Shown piece after piece: positions 33,887 to 43,966 of a stretch of DNA of 64,000 bases. Location: contig CAXXHC010000001.1 of assembly GCA_963663525.2 (NCBI GenBank), positions 1,240,001 through 1,304,000 of the forward strand, given 5' to 3'. The stretch's first letter is position 1. Every line of letters starts with the position of its first letter. The stretch is from G963663525 sp963663525. GTDB taxonomy: Bacteria; Myxococcota_A; SURF-8; G963663525. The translations under genes and the position numbers were made by a program. Under the pieces are notes generated by a model, which was not told the origin of the DNA, did not search any database, and saw only the letters and a program-made list of their open reading frames with translations.

Positions 33887-35274
33887 CTGTCCAAAACAGA
33901 GTTTAGCGAAGAGATGAGAAGCGCCCGCCTTTGAGTTGTGGCAGAATCGGATTGATGGATTCGGTTCGTTCACAAACCACAAAGGGGGCAAGACCATGGT
34001 ACGTGTCGCCAGTCTTTTCAGTCAACTGCTTTCTCTGTTTCCCCGCCTTGAATTCGAACAGTTGGTACACAAACATCAGGCTCAGAAAGGAGCCAAGGGT
34101 TTCGATTGCTGGACCCAGTTCGTCTCCATGCTCTTCTGCCAACTGGCCCAGGCCAAAAGTCTGCGCGAAATCTCCGGCGGACTGCAATGCTGCCTCGGCA
34201 AACTCAGCCACCTGGGCGTCAAGGCCGCACCCAAGCGCTCCACCTTGTCTTACGCCAATGCCCATCGACCCTGGGAAATGTACCGCGACCTCTTCTACAA
34301 GATGGCCGATCGCTGCCGCGCCCATGCCCCACGAAAACGATTTCGCTTCAAGAACCACCTGCTCTCGCTCGATTCCACCCTCATCAAGCTCTGCCTCTCG
34401 CTTTTTCCCTGGGCCACCTATCGGCAGACCAAGGGTGCAGTCAAGCTCCATCTCCTGCTCGATCACGACGGCTATTTCCCGGTCTTCGCCGTCGTCACCT
34501 CCGCCAGAACCCACGACGTGAAAATCGCCCAGACCATGCGCTTTCCAAAAGGTTCCATCCTGGCTATGGACCGAGGCTACGTGGATTACGCTCTCTTTCG
34601 GCGCTTGACCGATGAGGGCGTCTTCTTCGTCACCCGCCAGAAGGGAAACGCCGTCTACGACGTGATCGAGACCCGCAGGCCGCCGAAAAACACCAACGTA
34701 CTCAAAGACCAGACCATCCGACTGGTGGGAGCCGTGGCGAAGAAGAAGCATCCGCCCATTTTACGCCGGATCGTCGTCTGGGACGACATGAACGAACGCG
34801 AGATCGCACTTCTGACCAACCATCTCGACTTCGGAGCGTCCACGATTTCCGCCATCTACAAAGATCGTTGGCAGATCGAGCTTTTTTTCAAAGCCATCAA
34901 GCAAAACCTGAAAATCAAAACCTTCGTCGGAACCAGTGAAAACGCGCTCCTGATTCAGATTTGGACAGCATTGATCGCTATGCTGCTGATCAAATACCTG
35001 CAATTTCGATCAAGCTTCGGCTGGTCGCTCTCCAATCTCGTGGCGCTGCTTCGCTGGAACCTTTTCACCTATCGGGATCTGCACGAATGGATCGAGCATC
35101 CTTTCGATACCCCACCAAGACCGCCGGGAGAACAACAACTCACCTTGCCTCTGCCACTTCTTGGACAGCATCAACGCATGAAAAGGGAGACCTGATCTTG
35201 AAAAAGGCAAAACCCGTCCAAAATCCCCAATGATTTCAATAGGAAAATACTGGAGGAAAGTTTATTTTGGACAG
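33887..35274 (+). mobile_element. IS4-family insertion sequence, 1388 bp
   Basis: Ends begin CTGTCCAAAA on both strands (imperfect inverted repeats CTGTCCAAAACAGAGTTT and CTGTCCAAAATAAACTTT). The element carries one intact transposase. No duplicated target is visible: the left flank ends CATCACAC and the right flank begins CAATGATGG. It cuts the 3' end of the pseudogene at 35275-37275. Confidence 0.85.
33996..35195 (+). CDS. IS4-family DDE transposase
   Basis: 399 residues, apparently intact. The DDE residues lie in SLDSTLIK (first Asp), AMDRGYVDY (second Asp) and the YKDRWQIELFFKAIKQNLKIK stretch, which contains the Y-R-E-K signature of the IS4 family with the catalytic Glu. The N-terminal region (FDCWTQFVSMLFCQLAQAKSLREI) is typical of the IS4 subgroup sometimes called ISPepr1-like. 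ATG 33996 is chosen for AAAGGGGGC upstream; the frame is open 20 codons further. Confidence 0.93.
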   Translation: MVRVASLFSQLLSLFPRLEFEQLVHKHQAQKGAKGFDCWTQFVSMLFCQLAQAKSLREISGGLQCCLGKLSHLGVKAAPKRSTLSYANAHRPWEMYRDLFYKMADRCRAHAPRKRFRFKNHLLSLDSTLIKLCLSLFPWATYRQTKGAVKLHLLLDHDGYFPVFAVVTSARTHDVKIAQTMRFPKGSILAMDRGYVDYALFRRLTDEGVFFVTRQKGNAVYDVIETRRPPKNTNVLKDQTIRLVGAVAKKKHPPILRRIVVWDDMNEREIALLTNHLDFGASTISAIYKDRWQIELFFKAIKQNLKIKTFVGTSENALLIQIWTALIAMLLIKYLQFRSSFGWSLSNLVALLRWNLFTYRDLHEWIEHPFDTPPRPPGEQQLTLPLPLLGQHQRMKRET

Positions 35275-37275
35275 CAATGATGGATAGCTATAGGTATTTC
35301 CATAGCGGGTCATGGTCCACGAGGATTTTTGCGGACTCCAGAGAATTCCATCGTTTACATTCACGCGAAGGGTCCGACTTTCCTTGGTGACGTTTTCATA
35401 GGTCGAAGCTGCTTTGATGGCATAGGTTCCGTTTCCGGTTACGGCATGGGTTACTTTGAAACCGTCATGAGCGGCATCGGCTTGCGTGTTCAAGGTCGTC
35501 CACTCGGTGTCCCCTTCCTTTTTCACCATGACGTTCACATCGATACCGCCCTGGGCCACGCCTTCGATTTCCAGACCATCGCGGGGATAGCAGATATCCC
35601 CTTGCAACGGGATTTTAAGAATCGATGAAATCACGACAGGTGTTTCCCAGTCGCCATGGGTGGCTTCCTGGTCGATGGAAGTTCTCAAATTGTCATGATG
35701 CTGAACTTGATATCGCACTTTGCTTTGAATTTGCTTCAATGCGGTATGCATCTCGGAAAACGTGCCGGTTTCTGTCATACGTCCTTTGGCGGATACCCAA
35801 TATCGGTCCAACCGCAATGGATGTAGCTGTATCGTAGGCACGACTGATGGAGTCTAAATGCAAGTCATTATGAGTACTCAGGCTCAATAAAACATTCTCG
35901 GCGTAGCCAATCCCCGTATTGCCGTAAGAAAGGGTCAATTCCACGGTTTTATATTCCGAATCCGGCGCTAGAACCAGTGGGTTCATTGTTAGGGTCACGT
36001 GAAGTTTCGGACACTTAACGAGTTGAATGTAATGATCGGTTCTGTTCAAGTATTCATGAGAACTGGAGGTGATCGTCACGTTGCTCTTGAGTTGCCCGCA
36101 TTCGTCGGTAAAAAACATGCAAAGCCTATAGATTTCACGAAATGAAATCGTGACGCTTTCCTGAACATTCAGGCTTCCTTGCCAGGTGAGTTTTCCTGTA
36201 AGATTTACACTGTCAGGTGGTTGGTACGAAACAATTCCGGATGACACCGAAGCGCTCCCATCCACATAATTGTTGAGAACAAGGATCTCCGTCAGGAACG
36301 TTACGGTTTCGACTCCGGTATTGCGAATGACGACGGTCTGTGTTCCCTCTTCACCGAAATTGATCCCACCGGGCGGCGATGTCGGAATTACCTTGTTGAA
36401 ACTGACCGCTGAGATTAAGCGACGTATTGTTGTTCGGGTTGGAATCGGCGTAACCTTCTCCCAGCTGTACGCTGGCTTGAACGTTGTAAGTGCCTCCCAC
36501 CGAAGCGTTTTCATTGAAAACGACTTTATAGACCGTTCTCAATTGTTCGTCGATGGATTGATAATTCAAACCTTTCGTGCATTGGGTCACGCTGTCCTGA
36601 TTGCTACATGTCGCCGGTGTTTCTTCACGTCGGGAAGTCACTTCGGAGACCTCCGCCACTCCGTCGGACGGATCGATGCTCAACGTCAATGTGGCTGTGG
36701 GAATCGAAGGACCATGGTTTGTGACGACGACTTCAAAGGTTCCGAAGCCGCCGGGCACAAGTGGGATTTCAGGATCGAGTTGCGTTAGCTGCACTTCGAG
36801 ATCCACGGATTCCTCACTGGGTTCGCCGATGGCGTAAATCGTGTTGGTATACCAGTTGTATCCATCGTCATAGGCGTAGAACATCCCATTGTCACCCAGA
36901 ACGATTCCGTATCCATGCCCCCCATCGATTGTTTGTTGGAACATGGATTCCCCGTTGGAGGCGTTTACGCATCGGATGGTATCTCCGGCACCTTTGTACA
37001 AACGTCCTGCGGCGTCGACAATGAAATCACCCTGAAAATACTCGTCGGAGACATTCCAGATTTCCGTTCCGGCGCTGTTGATCCGAGTGAGGTGACTGCT
37101 TCCGTCGTAATAATTGAGAAACACATCGCCATCGCCGTTGGTGGCGATATTTTCGTATTCTTCAGGGTAGGACGCCTGAAACGTTCCGTCTTGATCCATG
37201 ATTCGGGTTTCGTCGTAGTCCCAAAGCCATATTTCGTCCGTAGTATCGTAAGAAGAAACGGCCATTCTTGCATAG
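35275..37275 (-). pseudogene. Surface protein pseudogene, frameshifted and cut at both ends
   Basis: Three overlapping minus-strand frames (37265-36351, 36514-35693, 35841-35236) read as one protein when joined. The first holds beta-propeller-like repeats (Gly/Asp-rich, DGDVFLNYYDG) and a CARDB/DUF11-like domain (VDLEVQLTQLDPEIPLVPGG, VVVTNHGPSIPTATLTL); the second continues with more such beta-sandwich domains; the third holds a C-terminal domain. Frameshifts lie near 36390 and 35820. The 5' end joins an IS5-family remnant near 37275 and the 3' end is cut by the IS4-family element at 35274. The original was probably a secreted repeat protein. Confidence 0.8.
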
Positions 37276-37279
37276 GATT

Positions 37280-37462
37280 AAGCGCGTTCCACTAACAGCC
37301 GGTGCGCAAAACGAATAGAATGGCGTTCATCGCGTGGCGCGGCGGAACCGGCGGGTTATGGCAACCCAAGGGATGAGGTTTTCGCGCAGGCAAGAGCGGC
37401 TCCATCTTTTCCCACAATTCGTCCGGGATTCTCCATCCATCATCTTGGGTTGCCAATCCCAT
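37280..37462 (-). mobile_element. IS5-family transposase remnant, N-terminal end
   Basis: From ATG 37462 (ribosome site CAGGAGAT) the frame encodes DDGWRIPDELWEKMEPLLP...HAMNAILFVLRTGC, the typical N-terminus of IS5-group transposases. A stop codon replaces the Gln expected after RTGC (at 37292), and homology ends a few codons later where the surface-protein pseudogene begins. The element is dead. Confidence 0.8.
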
Positions 37463-37579
37463 ATTTATCTCCTGTAAATATACTATATTCACAGGACTAT
37501 AGCACAATTCACCCTACTGGGATAGACTCTAAGTCGTCCCCAGTTTTATGAAAGTCTAACTTGACCAAGGATATCATGA

Positions 37580-37690
37580 GTCCGCTCGTCCCGAGTGCCG
37601 CCCGTAAGGGCGGTGTATCGAGGGATCTATACGAAAAACGCTATGGTTCGATACGATTTGCTTCGCAAATCACTCACCATGAGCGTTTTA
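37580..37690. repeat. Hairpin-rich intergenic repeat
   Basis: Contains CCGCCCGTAAGGGCGG and GATTTGCTTCGCAAATC hairpins and a GGTTCGATACG...CTCACCATGAGCG dyad, resembling the GGTGAG...TCGAACC dispersed repeats seen in many bacterial genomes. It lies in the 360-base gap between the IS5 remnant and the MATE gene. Confidence 0.4.
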
Positions 37691-37869
37691 CCTCTTGCCT
37701 GAAAAACTGGGGATGAGTCAGGTTCCGATGTCGAGAGTTCCCGTCCCAGACGTTGCTTTTCATTGCGTTTTGCAAGGACATGTGCTTAAAAAGCGCTCTG
37801 CACTCGCTTCCAGGCGGAATCCGCCGTGAAACCGGGTGGTTAGTAGTTCCCTGGAAAGGTCTTCGCGCC

Positions 37870-39264
37870 GTGGAAACCGTCCTGCCCAACGAACCCGAAG
37901 AGGAATTGCCAAAAAGCGTCGTTACCGAGCGCTCCGGCACCTTCAAAGAAGTCATCATGATGGCCCTTCCATTGATGATTTCCTTCCTCTCCTTCTCCCT
38001 GATGTCCATGTTCGATGCCTGGATTCTGGGACGTGTGGGGACGCCGGAGCAGGGAGGCGTTCTCCTGGCGGGAATGCTTTTGTGGGGTACGGCCAGCCTG
38101 TTCACCGGGACGTTCAATGCCATCATCACGCTTGTGGCGCAGGATTACGGCGCGGGGCGTTACGCCAACATCCGTCGCCACGCCTGTACCGGATTTTCCA
38201 TGGTGCCGCCTTTCGCCGCGCTGGTCGTCGCGACGATGCCGTTGTTTCCGCCTGCACTGGAACTGTTCGGCACCGACGCCTCCGTGCGTCCCCACGTGGT
38301 GACTTACGTCGATATCGTGCTGTGGGGCACGCCGCTCTTTTTCACGAACTTCGTCATCGTCAGTTTTCTGCGCGGCCTGGGCAACATGCGCACGCCGATG
38401 ATTATCACGGTGATCGCCAACCTTATCAACGTCGGCCTGGATATCGTCCTGGTGTTCGGGTACCTGGGATTTCCGGCGATGGGCGTCAGCGGGGCTGCGC
38501 TGGCCAGCGTGATCGCCCGTTTTACCGAAACCTGCATGTATCTCGGAGTCTATTTCCATGCGTCCTACCACGTAAAATACCGGACCCGAAGCTGGCTCAA
38601 GCCGACTCTGGACGACTACCGGCGCTTTTTAAAACTCGGTCTCCCCATTGGCTTGACCTGGATTTTCGACATGGTGTCCTGGACCTTTTTCAGCATCTAT
38701 GCCTCTCGCTTGCGTCCGGCGGATCTTTCGGCCCACATGATTATTTTCCAGATCATTCACATCTGCTTCCTGCCTGCCGTGGCGGTATCGGTGTCGGGCA
38801 CCACGCTGGTGGGCCAGTACCTGGGTGCGAAACGGCCCGATCTCGCCAAGGCTAGTGCGTTGAAATCACTATGGTTTGCCCTGGCCTACATGAGTCTCGC
38901 CGGGTTGGTTATGGCCATCGCGCGCGTTCCGCTGGTCACCTTTTTCAACCCCGACCCGGAGGTCGTCGCCGTAGGCACCACGCTGGTGCTGATTGCCGCC
39001 GTGTTCCAGCCCTTCGACGCCATCGGCATCGTGCTTAGCGGCGTGCTGCGAGGAGCGGGCGACACCCGCTTTCCGATGATCGTTTTTGCGACCTGCGGGG
39101 CTGTGGTATTTATCCCCGGAGTGCTGCTGATGGGCGAATGGATGGGCGAAGGCATCGTCGGCGCCTGGAAGGCGGCAGTGGTGTACATTTTCGTTGTTGC
39201 AGTAGCTCACGTGGTTCGCTACGCCCAGGGAAAATGGACCGAAATCGAACTGGAAACGTATTGA
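37870..39264 (+). CDS. MATE-family multidrug/Na+-coupled efflux transporter
   Basis: A cytoplasmic-membrane exporter that extrudes cationic compounds using Na+ or H+ gradients. The 464-residue product from GTG 37870 has the 12 hydrophobic segments of the family and its two MatE repeats (LPLMISFLSFSLMSMFDAWILGRVG early in the first; LPIGLTWIFDMVSWTFFSIY opening the second, and later RGAGDTRFPM). The frame is open 39 codons upstream, but those codons read poorly and AAAGG stands before the GTG. Substrate unknown. Confidence 0.85.
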   Translation: METVLPNEPEEELPKSVVTERSGTFKEVIMMALPLMISFLSFSLMSMFDAWILGRVGTPEQGGVLLAGMLLWGTASLFTGTFNAIITLVAQDYGAGRYANIRRHACTGFSMVPPFAALVVATMPLFPPALELFGTDASVRPHVVTYVDIVLWGTPLFFTNFVIVSFLRGLGNMRTPMIITVIANLINVGLDIVLVFGYLGFPAMGVSGAALASVIARFTETCMYLGVYFHASYHVKYRTRSWLKPTLDDYRRFLKLGLPIGLTWIFDMVSWTFFSIYASRLRPADLSAHMIIFQIIHICFLPAVAVSVSGTTLVGQYLGAKRPDLAKASALKSLWFALAYMSLAGLVMAIARVPLVTFFNPDPEVVAVGTTLVLIAAVFQPFDAIGIVLSGVLRGAGDTRFPMIVFATCGAVVFIPGVLLMGEWMGEGIVGAWKAAVVYIFVVAVAHVVRYAQGKWTEIELETY

Positions 39265-39462
39265 TTCCGGTTTGGATGAATACCCCCCCGATAAATTCAC
39301 GGCATGTGGAAATGTTCACTCAACCCGATCGTCCAACGCATTGAATTTCTAGTGTTTATCGACTTTCATCCCATCGACGTTCCTTTGGAAAAAGGGGTGC
39401 GAGGCTTCGGGGTTATTCTCGCTTGAAGTCGTGCGATTTGCCCCGGAAAACGTTTCCTCATC

Positions 39463-39690
39463 GGGCGGAAATTAAATTAGTGCGAAACATTGTAAAAGCT
39501 TATTCCAAGGAGAAAAAACGTAGGGGCGAGTGTAGTGAACAAAGTGAACGGAGCTCCCCAAAAACCGAAAAACTCTGTCAAAACGGGGGGCTACAGTCGC
39601 TATGCTCCTTTCACCCGCCCCTACATTCATCCTCCATTTTTTGAGGTTTCAAACGAAAAAACAGATTTTGCACTATTTTAATGTCCGCCC
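39463..39690 (+). mobile_element. 228-bp MITE, copy 1, with perfect 9-bp target duplication
   Basis: Ends are imperfect inverted repeats of about 26 bases starting GGGCGGAAATTAAATTAG and, read from the other end, GGGCGGACATTAAAATAG. The direct repeat TTCCTCATC occurs immediately outside both ends (39454-39462 and 39691-39699). An inner inverted pair GTAGGGGCGAGTG/CACCCGCCCCTAC is present. No gene. Copy 2 is at 47847-48074 in the opposite orientation. Confidence 0.93.
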
Positions 39691-39904
39691 TTCCTCATCC
39701 CAAGGACTTGACAGGAACCTTCGAAACGTTTAGTACAAGCCTTCACGGTTCGGGTCTTGCAAGTACAGTATTATTCCGAACCGTTGGTTTGCTGAATGGG
39801 AAAGGGCATGGAAACGCGCAAAACGAACAAAAACTGCGCTGCCTTTCACATCTTCGGCAAATAGTGTATAGTCTGTGCAGAGTGAAATGTAAAAAGGTGA
39901 AACG

Positions 39905-40189
39905 ATGGCCATCGAAAAAGTCAGCGCCCCCATCCTTTTCGACGTCCGATGTTCCAAACGGAACCTCGAAAAGGGTCTTCTCGATTCCGAAAATTATCAG
40001 AAATACCTCGATTCCCTGCCGGATTGCGCCGACAAGGCCAGCCTGATTCAGGTAGATCAGGCTGCGGAAATCGCCGAGAAAGAAGCCCGGCGCAAGGAAC
40101 TCGGCATCGTCACCAAGCCCGAAACCAGGGCTGAAATCCCCGTTGAGGCCCCCCGGGAAGACGCCGCCTACTTCGAGGAGGAAGAGTGA
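39905..40189 (+). CDS. Small conserved-looking acidic protein, unknown function
   Basis: A 94-residue soluble protein. Not recognised. The first half is mixed (ILFDVRCSKRNLEKGLLDSENYQKYLDSLPDCADKA), the second is a charged helix ending in Glu residues. AAAAGGTGA precedes the ATG. Its stop overlaps the GTG start of the TPR lipoprotein (GTGA), a sign of translational coupling and of being a real gene. Confidence 0.7.
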   Translation: MAIEKVSAPILFDVRCSKRNLEKGLLDSENYQKYLDSLPDCADKASLIQVDQAAEIAEKEARRKELGIVTKPETRAEIPVEAPREDAAYFEEEE

Positions 40190-41997
40190 CCTTTTCCCTT
40201 CGATGGTCCTCCAGGTCGATCGCCTTTGTTTTCTTTCTGCTTGGCGGACTGATCGTCGCGGCAGGATGCACTTCCTCGTTCGGCAAATCCTCTCCCACCC
40301 CCCGAAACGTCACGTTACTTGTCGAAGACGAAGACGGTTCGGTCCACGAGCGAAAAGTCCGGGCAGGTTCTCCTTCGGCCTATAGCCAGTACCTGCACGC
40401 GAAGCAACTCGAACATCTCCGGCGCTATGCCGAGGCGGCGCAAGCCTATGAAAAAGCGCTGCAATTCGAGAAAAAATCCGCCGTCATCCGCGTGGATTAC
40501 AGCCAGGTGCTTTTGTGGCTCGACCGGGTGGACGAAGCCCTCGAACAAGCCGCCGCCGCCACGCGGTTGGAACCGAACTGGGCCGAGGGGTATTACCGGT
40601 TGGGTTGCATTCAGTTTTCCATCGATCGTTTCGAGCAGGCGATTGCTTCGTTCGACAAGTCCATCGTCTGCGATCCGGATTTCGTAGAAGCCTACCGGCG
40701 TAAGGGCGAAGTGCTCTATGTGACCGGAAATATAGAGAAACTCGCCGACATGTACCGCGAGTGGACCCGCCGCCGCCCGGACGATCGCATGGCCTGGCGC
40801 TACCTCGTGCGGCTGTATCGTTTCGAACGCGACCTTCCCAGGTTGGAAGAAGCTCTGCTGAAGCTGCTCGAATTCGACCCGGACGACACCGACGCCTTGC
40901 ACGAACTCGTGGTCTGGTACGAGCGCACGCGCCGGTACGAAGATGCGGCTCGGCAGTTGGAACGCATCGACTACCGCCACCCCGACAATCCGGGTATCCT
41001 CGTGAAAATCGCAGCGAATTACGCCAAAGCCGGGAAGGTGGAGGAAGCGCAAAGTCTGTTCGACCGGGCACGCAATCTCGACGGCTTTTCGGGCCGCCTG
41101 CACTTGCAGATTTCGCTGGCGTGGTTCGAGGCGAAACAGTACGAGCGGGCCGAAAAAAGCCTGATGGAACACTACCGCATGGGAGATCGGGCGCTTGCCG
41201 CTTTCATGCTGGGGACGCTCTACCAACAGCGGGAACTCTTCGACGAGGCGTTGAAATGGTTCGAGGAAGTCGCAACCATCGAACCCGACACCGAACGGGG
41301 CCTGGAAGCGCTGTTGGCCATGGCGACGATTCACCACAATCAGGGACGCGACGACCTCGCCCTGCGCAAGCTTCGCACGGCGGAGCGCCGTTTTCGCGAT
41401 GCACCCCGTTACTGGCTCGGCGCGAGCGAGTGGCACCGGGAGACGGGGAATCCGACGCAGGCCATCATCGAGTTGGAACGCGGCATGGCGAGCGTAGAAG
41501 ACCCGACGGTGCTGGAATACTCCAAAGCGGCGCTTCTGGAGCGCGTCGGACAGGTGGAGCGTTCGCTGGAGATGATGGAGGACATCCTCGCCCGCCAGCC
41601 CGACCACGCCAACGCGCTCAACTTCATCGGCTACGTGCTGGCCAACTCCGGAAAGGAACTCGACAAGGCCGAGCGCTACATCCGCAAAGCGTTTCGACTG
41701 GCGCCCGACGAGGGATACATCATCGACAGCCTGGGCTGGGTGCTGTACCGCAAGGGAAAGTCGGACAAGGCGATGAAGTGGCTTTCACTGGCTCTTCTGC
41801 TGTATCCCGACGAACCGGAAATCCTCTACCACAACGCCGTGGTGCTCCAAGAGCTTGGCCGGATGGACGAGGTGCGCGACCTGCTGAACCAGTTGTCCGG
41901 CATGACCCTGGAACCGCCCGAACTGGTCCAAGGTCTTGAAAAGAATTTCCCCGGCGGATGGCCCCGTCCAGCGGCTCCCGAAGCCGGGGTGAAGTAG
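40186..41997 (+). CDS. TPR-repeat lipoprotein
   Basis: A 603-residue envelope protein. The signal peptide ends in lipobox VAAGC (about Cys26). From about residue 60 onward the sequence is a solenoid of at least ten tetratricopeptide repeats (for example LEHLRRYAEAAQAYEKAL, LEPNWAEGYYRLGCIQFSID, LANSGKELDKAERYIRKAF), probably a scaffold for protein assembly at the membrane. GTG start overlapping the upstream stop. It precedes a LolA/DUF4292-like lipoprotein by 4 bases; such TPR plus LolB-like pairs are seen in delta-proteobacteria and suggest a role in lipoprotein or envelope assembly. Confidence 0.85.
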   Translation: MTFSLRWSSRSIAFVFFLLGGLIVAAGCTSSFGKSSPTPRNVTLLVEDEDGSVHERKVRAGSPSAYSQYLHAKQLEHLRRYAEAAQAYEKALQFEKKSAVIRVDYSQVLLWLDRVDEALEQAAAATRLEPNWAEGYYRLGCIQFSIDRFEQAIASFDKSIVCDPDFVEAYRRKGEVLYVTGNIEKLADMYREWTRRRPDDRMAWRYLVRLYRFERDLPRLEEALLKLLEFDPDDTDALHELVVWYERTRRYEDAARQLERIDYRHPDNPGILVKIAANYAKAGKVEEAQSLFDRARNLDGFSGRLHLQISLAWFEAKQYERAEKSLMEHYRMGDRALAAFMLGTLYQQRELFDEALKWFEEVATIEPDTERGLEALLAMATIHHNQGRDDLALRKLRTAERRFRDAPRYWLGASEWHRETGNPTQAIIELERGMASVEDPTVLEYSKAALLERVGQVERSLEMMEDILARQPDHANALNFIGYVLANSGKELDKAERYIRKAFRLAPDEGYIIDSLGWVLYRKGKSDKAMKWLSLALLLYPDEPEILYHNAVVLQELGRMDEVRDLLNQLSGMTLEPPELVQGLEKNFPGGWPRPAAPEAGVK

Positions 41998-42001
41998 CGC
42001 C

Positions 42002-42787
42002 ATGTCCGAGTATCGACTCATCTTTTCGTCTTTTTTCGTGGTTTTGCTCGTTTCGTGCGCGTTTTACTGCGGAGGCTGTCGCTCGGCGTCGTCTCCCGCT
42101 CCGGAACTTCAGCCGACTGCCCGGCCCGACGTCGCCGACCTGCTCGACTCCTTGCGTCGGCGTGACCAGGAGATCCGCAACATCAACGTGGTGTTCGACC
42201 TCGAATACCTGGAGGATGGCCGCGAGCAGCGGGCGCAATTGATTGCCATCGCCCAGAAACCCGACAAGCTGTACCTGGAAATCACGGGACCGCTGGGGAT
42301 GCTGGGAATGTTCAGTTGCGACGGCAACGAAATCCGCCTGTACAACCACGAAACGCGGCAGATGGAAATCGGCACGGCGGACAAGGCCGTGCTGTCCTCG
42401 TTGATTCCGCTGGAAATGGACCCGGCGCAGCTCGTGTCGGTGCTGACCGTCGCGCCAACGCCGATTCCCCACGACGCCCACAAACTTTCCTACGACGCCG
42501 ACGCCGGGTTGTGGCTGTTGACCTTTGCAAACCGCGCCGCCCAAAAAATCCAGCGCCTGCGTTTCGATCCGAACACGATGGACCTGCATTCGGTGTCCTA
42601 CCTGGAGGGCGGAACCCTGGTCGCCCGCGCCACCTACCTGCGCTGGAGCGATTCGAAACACGGTCGCCTGCCGGAACTGTGGAAAATCGATATCCCCCCG
42701 CGAAAGGTCACGCTCAACCTCAACCGCAACGGCGAGGCGATTGTCAACCGCGACTACCCGCCCCGGACCTTCCTGCTGTCGCCCTGA
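42002..42787 (+). CDS. LolA/LolB-like (DUF4292-type) lipoprotein
   Basis: A 261-residue lipoprotein (lipobox near YCGGC). After a short linker, RDQEIRNINVVFDLEYLEDGREQRAQ opens a beta-barrel-like domain with KPDKLYLEITGPLGMLGMFSCDGNEIRLYNHE, a pattern shared with DUF4292 and LolB-like outer-membrane lipoprotein receptors, which bind lipid-modified cargo in a half-barrel. It ends with KVTLNLN...NRDYPPRTFLL. Third gene of the operon starting at 39905. Confidence 0.72.
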   Translation: MSEYRLIFSSFFVVLLVSCAFYCGGCRSASSPAPELQPTARPDVADLLDSLRRRDQEIRNINVVFDLEYLEDGREQRAQLIAIAQKPDKLYLEITGPLGMLGMFSCDGNEIRLYNHETRQMEIGTADKAVLSSLIPLEMDPAQLVSVLTVAPTPIPHDAHKLSYDADAGLWLLTFANRAAQKIQRLRFDPNTMDLHSVSYLEGGTLVARATYLRWSDSKHGRLPELWKIDIPPRKVTLNLNRNGEAIVNRDYPPRTFLLSP

Positions 42788-42890
42788 AGTTCTATGTTAT
42801 TGGTTTTATTGGGTTTGTTTTTAGGAATTAGCTGTAGTTTTCTTTCATCATATTCCAATAACTCAATGGAGCAAGCTCGCATTCTAAGAA

Positions 42891-42915
42891 GGTCGGGTGA
42901 TAAAATCACCCGACC
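42891..42915. repeat. REP-like palindrome, copy 2
   Basis: Perfect 11-bp stem GGTCGGGTGAT/ATCACCCGACC with loop AAA, same core and flank as 27648-27667. It sits between convergent genes and might also stop transcription, but has no T run. Confidence 0.6.
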
Positions 42916-42962
42916 TCCCACGTCATCCTCGCAACCCCCCGATATCACAATTAAATCCCCGA

Positions 42963-43850
42963 TCACCGGTGCTTGAGGCCCAGCCTTTCGCGGCATTGGT
43001 CCACGGTGGCGACCTCGCGGCCCTGATCGCGGATCATCCGGGCCGCCTTGGCCACGAGATCCCCGTTGGACGACGCCATTTCGCCCCGACTCAGGTAGAA
43101 ATTGTCCTCCAGACCCACGCGCACGTTGCCACCCAGGCCGATGGACGCCGCCACCAGCCGCCATTGATCCTGGCTGATGCCGATGACCTCCCAGTCCGAT
43201 TTCGGCGGCAGCATTCCCGCCATGTGGTGCAGGTTTTTCACCGTCGGCGGCATCCCGCCCATCACGCCCAGAATCAGGCTGTACTGGTAGGGAGGCTCCA
43301 GCAGTCCCATGTCGATCAAGGGATAGGAATTGCCGATGTGGCCCACGTCGAAGCACTCCATTTCCGGCTTGACGCCCGCCTCTTTCATGCCTTTCACGAT
43401 GTCCACGATTTCGGAAAACGGGTTCTGAAACACGAACTCGAACACGAAATTCTTGTACTTCGGATGGTACTTGGCGTAGTTCATCGACCCCATGTTCAGC
43501 GCGCCGATGGCCGGGCGGACGGTCGTTACCGGGTCGAGCTTTTTCTTGGTCGGAATACCCACCGCGCCGGTGGAAAAATTGATGATGATCGGGCAGGCGT
43601 CGGTCACGGCGTCGTAGATGTTGCGGTAGTCTTCGACCTCGTAGCTGGGAGCGCCTTCCGGCGTGCGCGCGTGCAGGTGCACCACCGCCGCGCCCGCCTC
43701 GTAGGCGCGCTTCGCTTCGGCGGCGTATTCCTCCGGCGTGTAGGGAATCGCCGGGCATTGGTCGCGGTTGGCGACCACCCCCGACAGCGCGCAGGTAATC
43801 ATGCAGGGACGCTCGTAATCGAAATTGTCTCGAACCCAGAACGAACTCAC
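42963..43850 (-). CDS. BKACE-family beta-keto acid cleavage enzyme (DUF849)
   Basis: A 295-residue zinc enzyme of the BKACE family, which splits beta-keto acids with acetyl-CoA, giving acetoacetate and a new CoA ester; the lysine-degradation enzyme Kce is the type member. Seen are the N-terminal ITCALSGV, the Zn-binding VVHLHAR (His, His), INFSTGAVG, GHIGNSYPLIDMGLL and the C-terminal GGNVRVGLEDNFYLSRGE. Substrate is not predictable. No lysine-pathway genes are adjacent; the gene stands alone after a repeat. Confidence 0.9.
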   Translation of the reverse strand: MSSFWVRDNFDYERPCMITCALSGVVANRDQCPAIPYTPEEYAAEAKRAYEAGAAVVHLHARTPEGAPSYEVEDYRNIYDAVTDACPIIINFSTGAVGIPTKKKLDPVTTVRPAIGALNMGSMNYAKYHPKYKNFVFEFVFQNPFSEIVDIVKGMKEAGVKPEMECFDVGHIGNSYPLIDMGLLEPPYQYSLILGVMGGMPPTVKNLHHMAGMLPPKSDWEVIGISQDQWRLVAASIGLGGNVRVGLEDNFYLSRGEMASSNGDLVAKAARMIRDQGREVATVDQCRERLGLKHR

Positions 43851-43966
43851 GGCAGACCTCCTGATCGTAAGAGAAAACGGATCGGTATATTGTGAAACGA
43901 CTCACGATAGCATGATTGAATGCGCTTGACAAAATCTTCCACAAAGCACTCTGACGCGGCTTCGGG

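Noticed and set aside
33903..34751. 282-codon frame antisense to the IS4-family transposase
   Set aside because: Shadow of the transposase.
38886..39300. Minus-strand frames over the MATE gene
   Set aside because: Shadows; the plus-strand gene matches MATE over its whole length.
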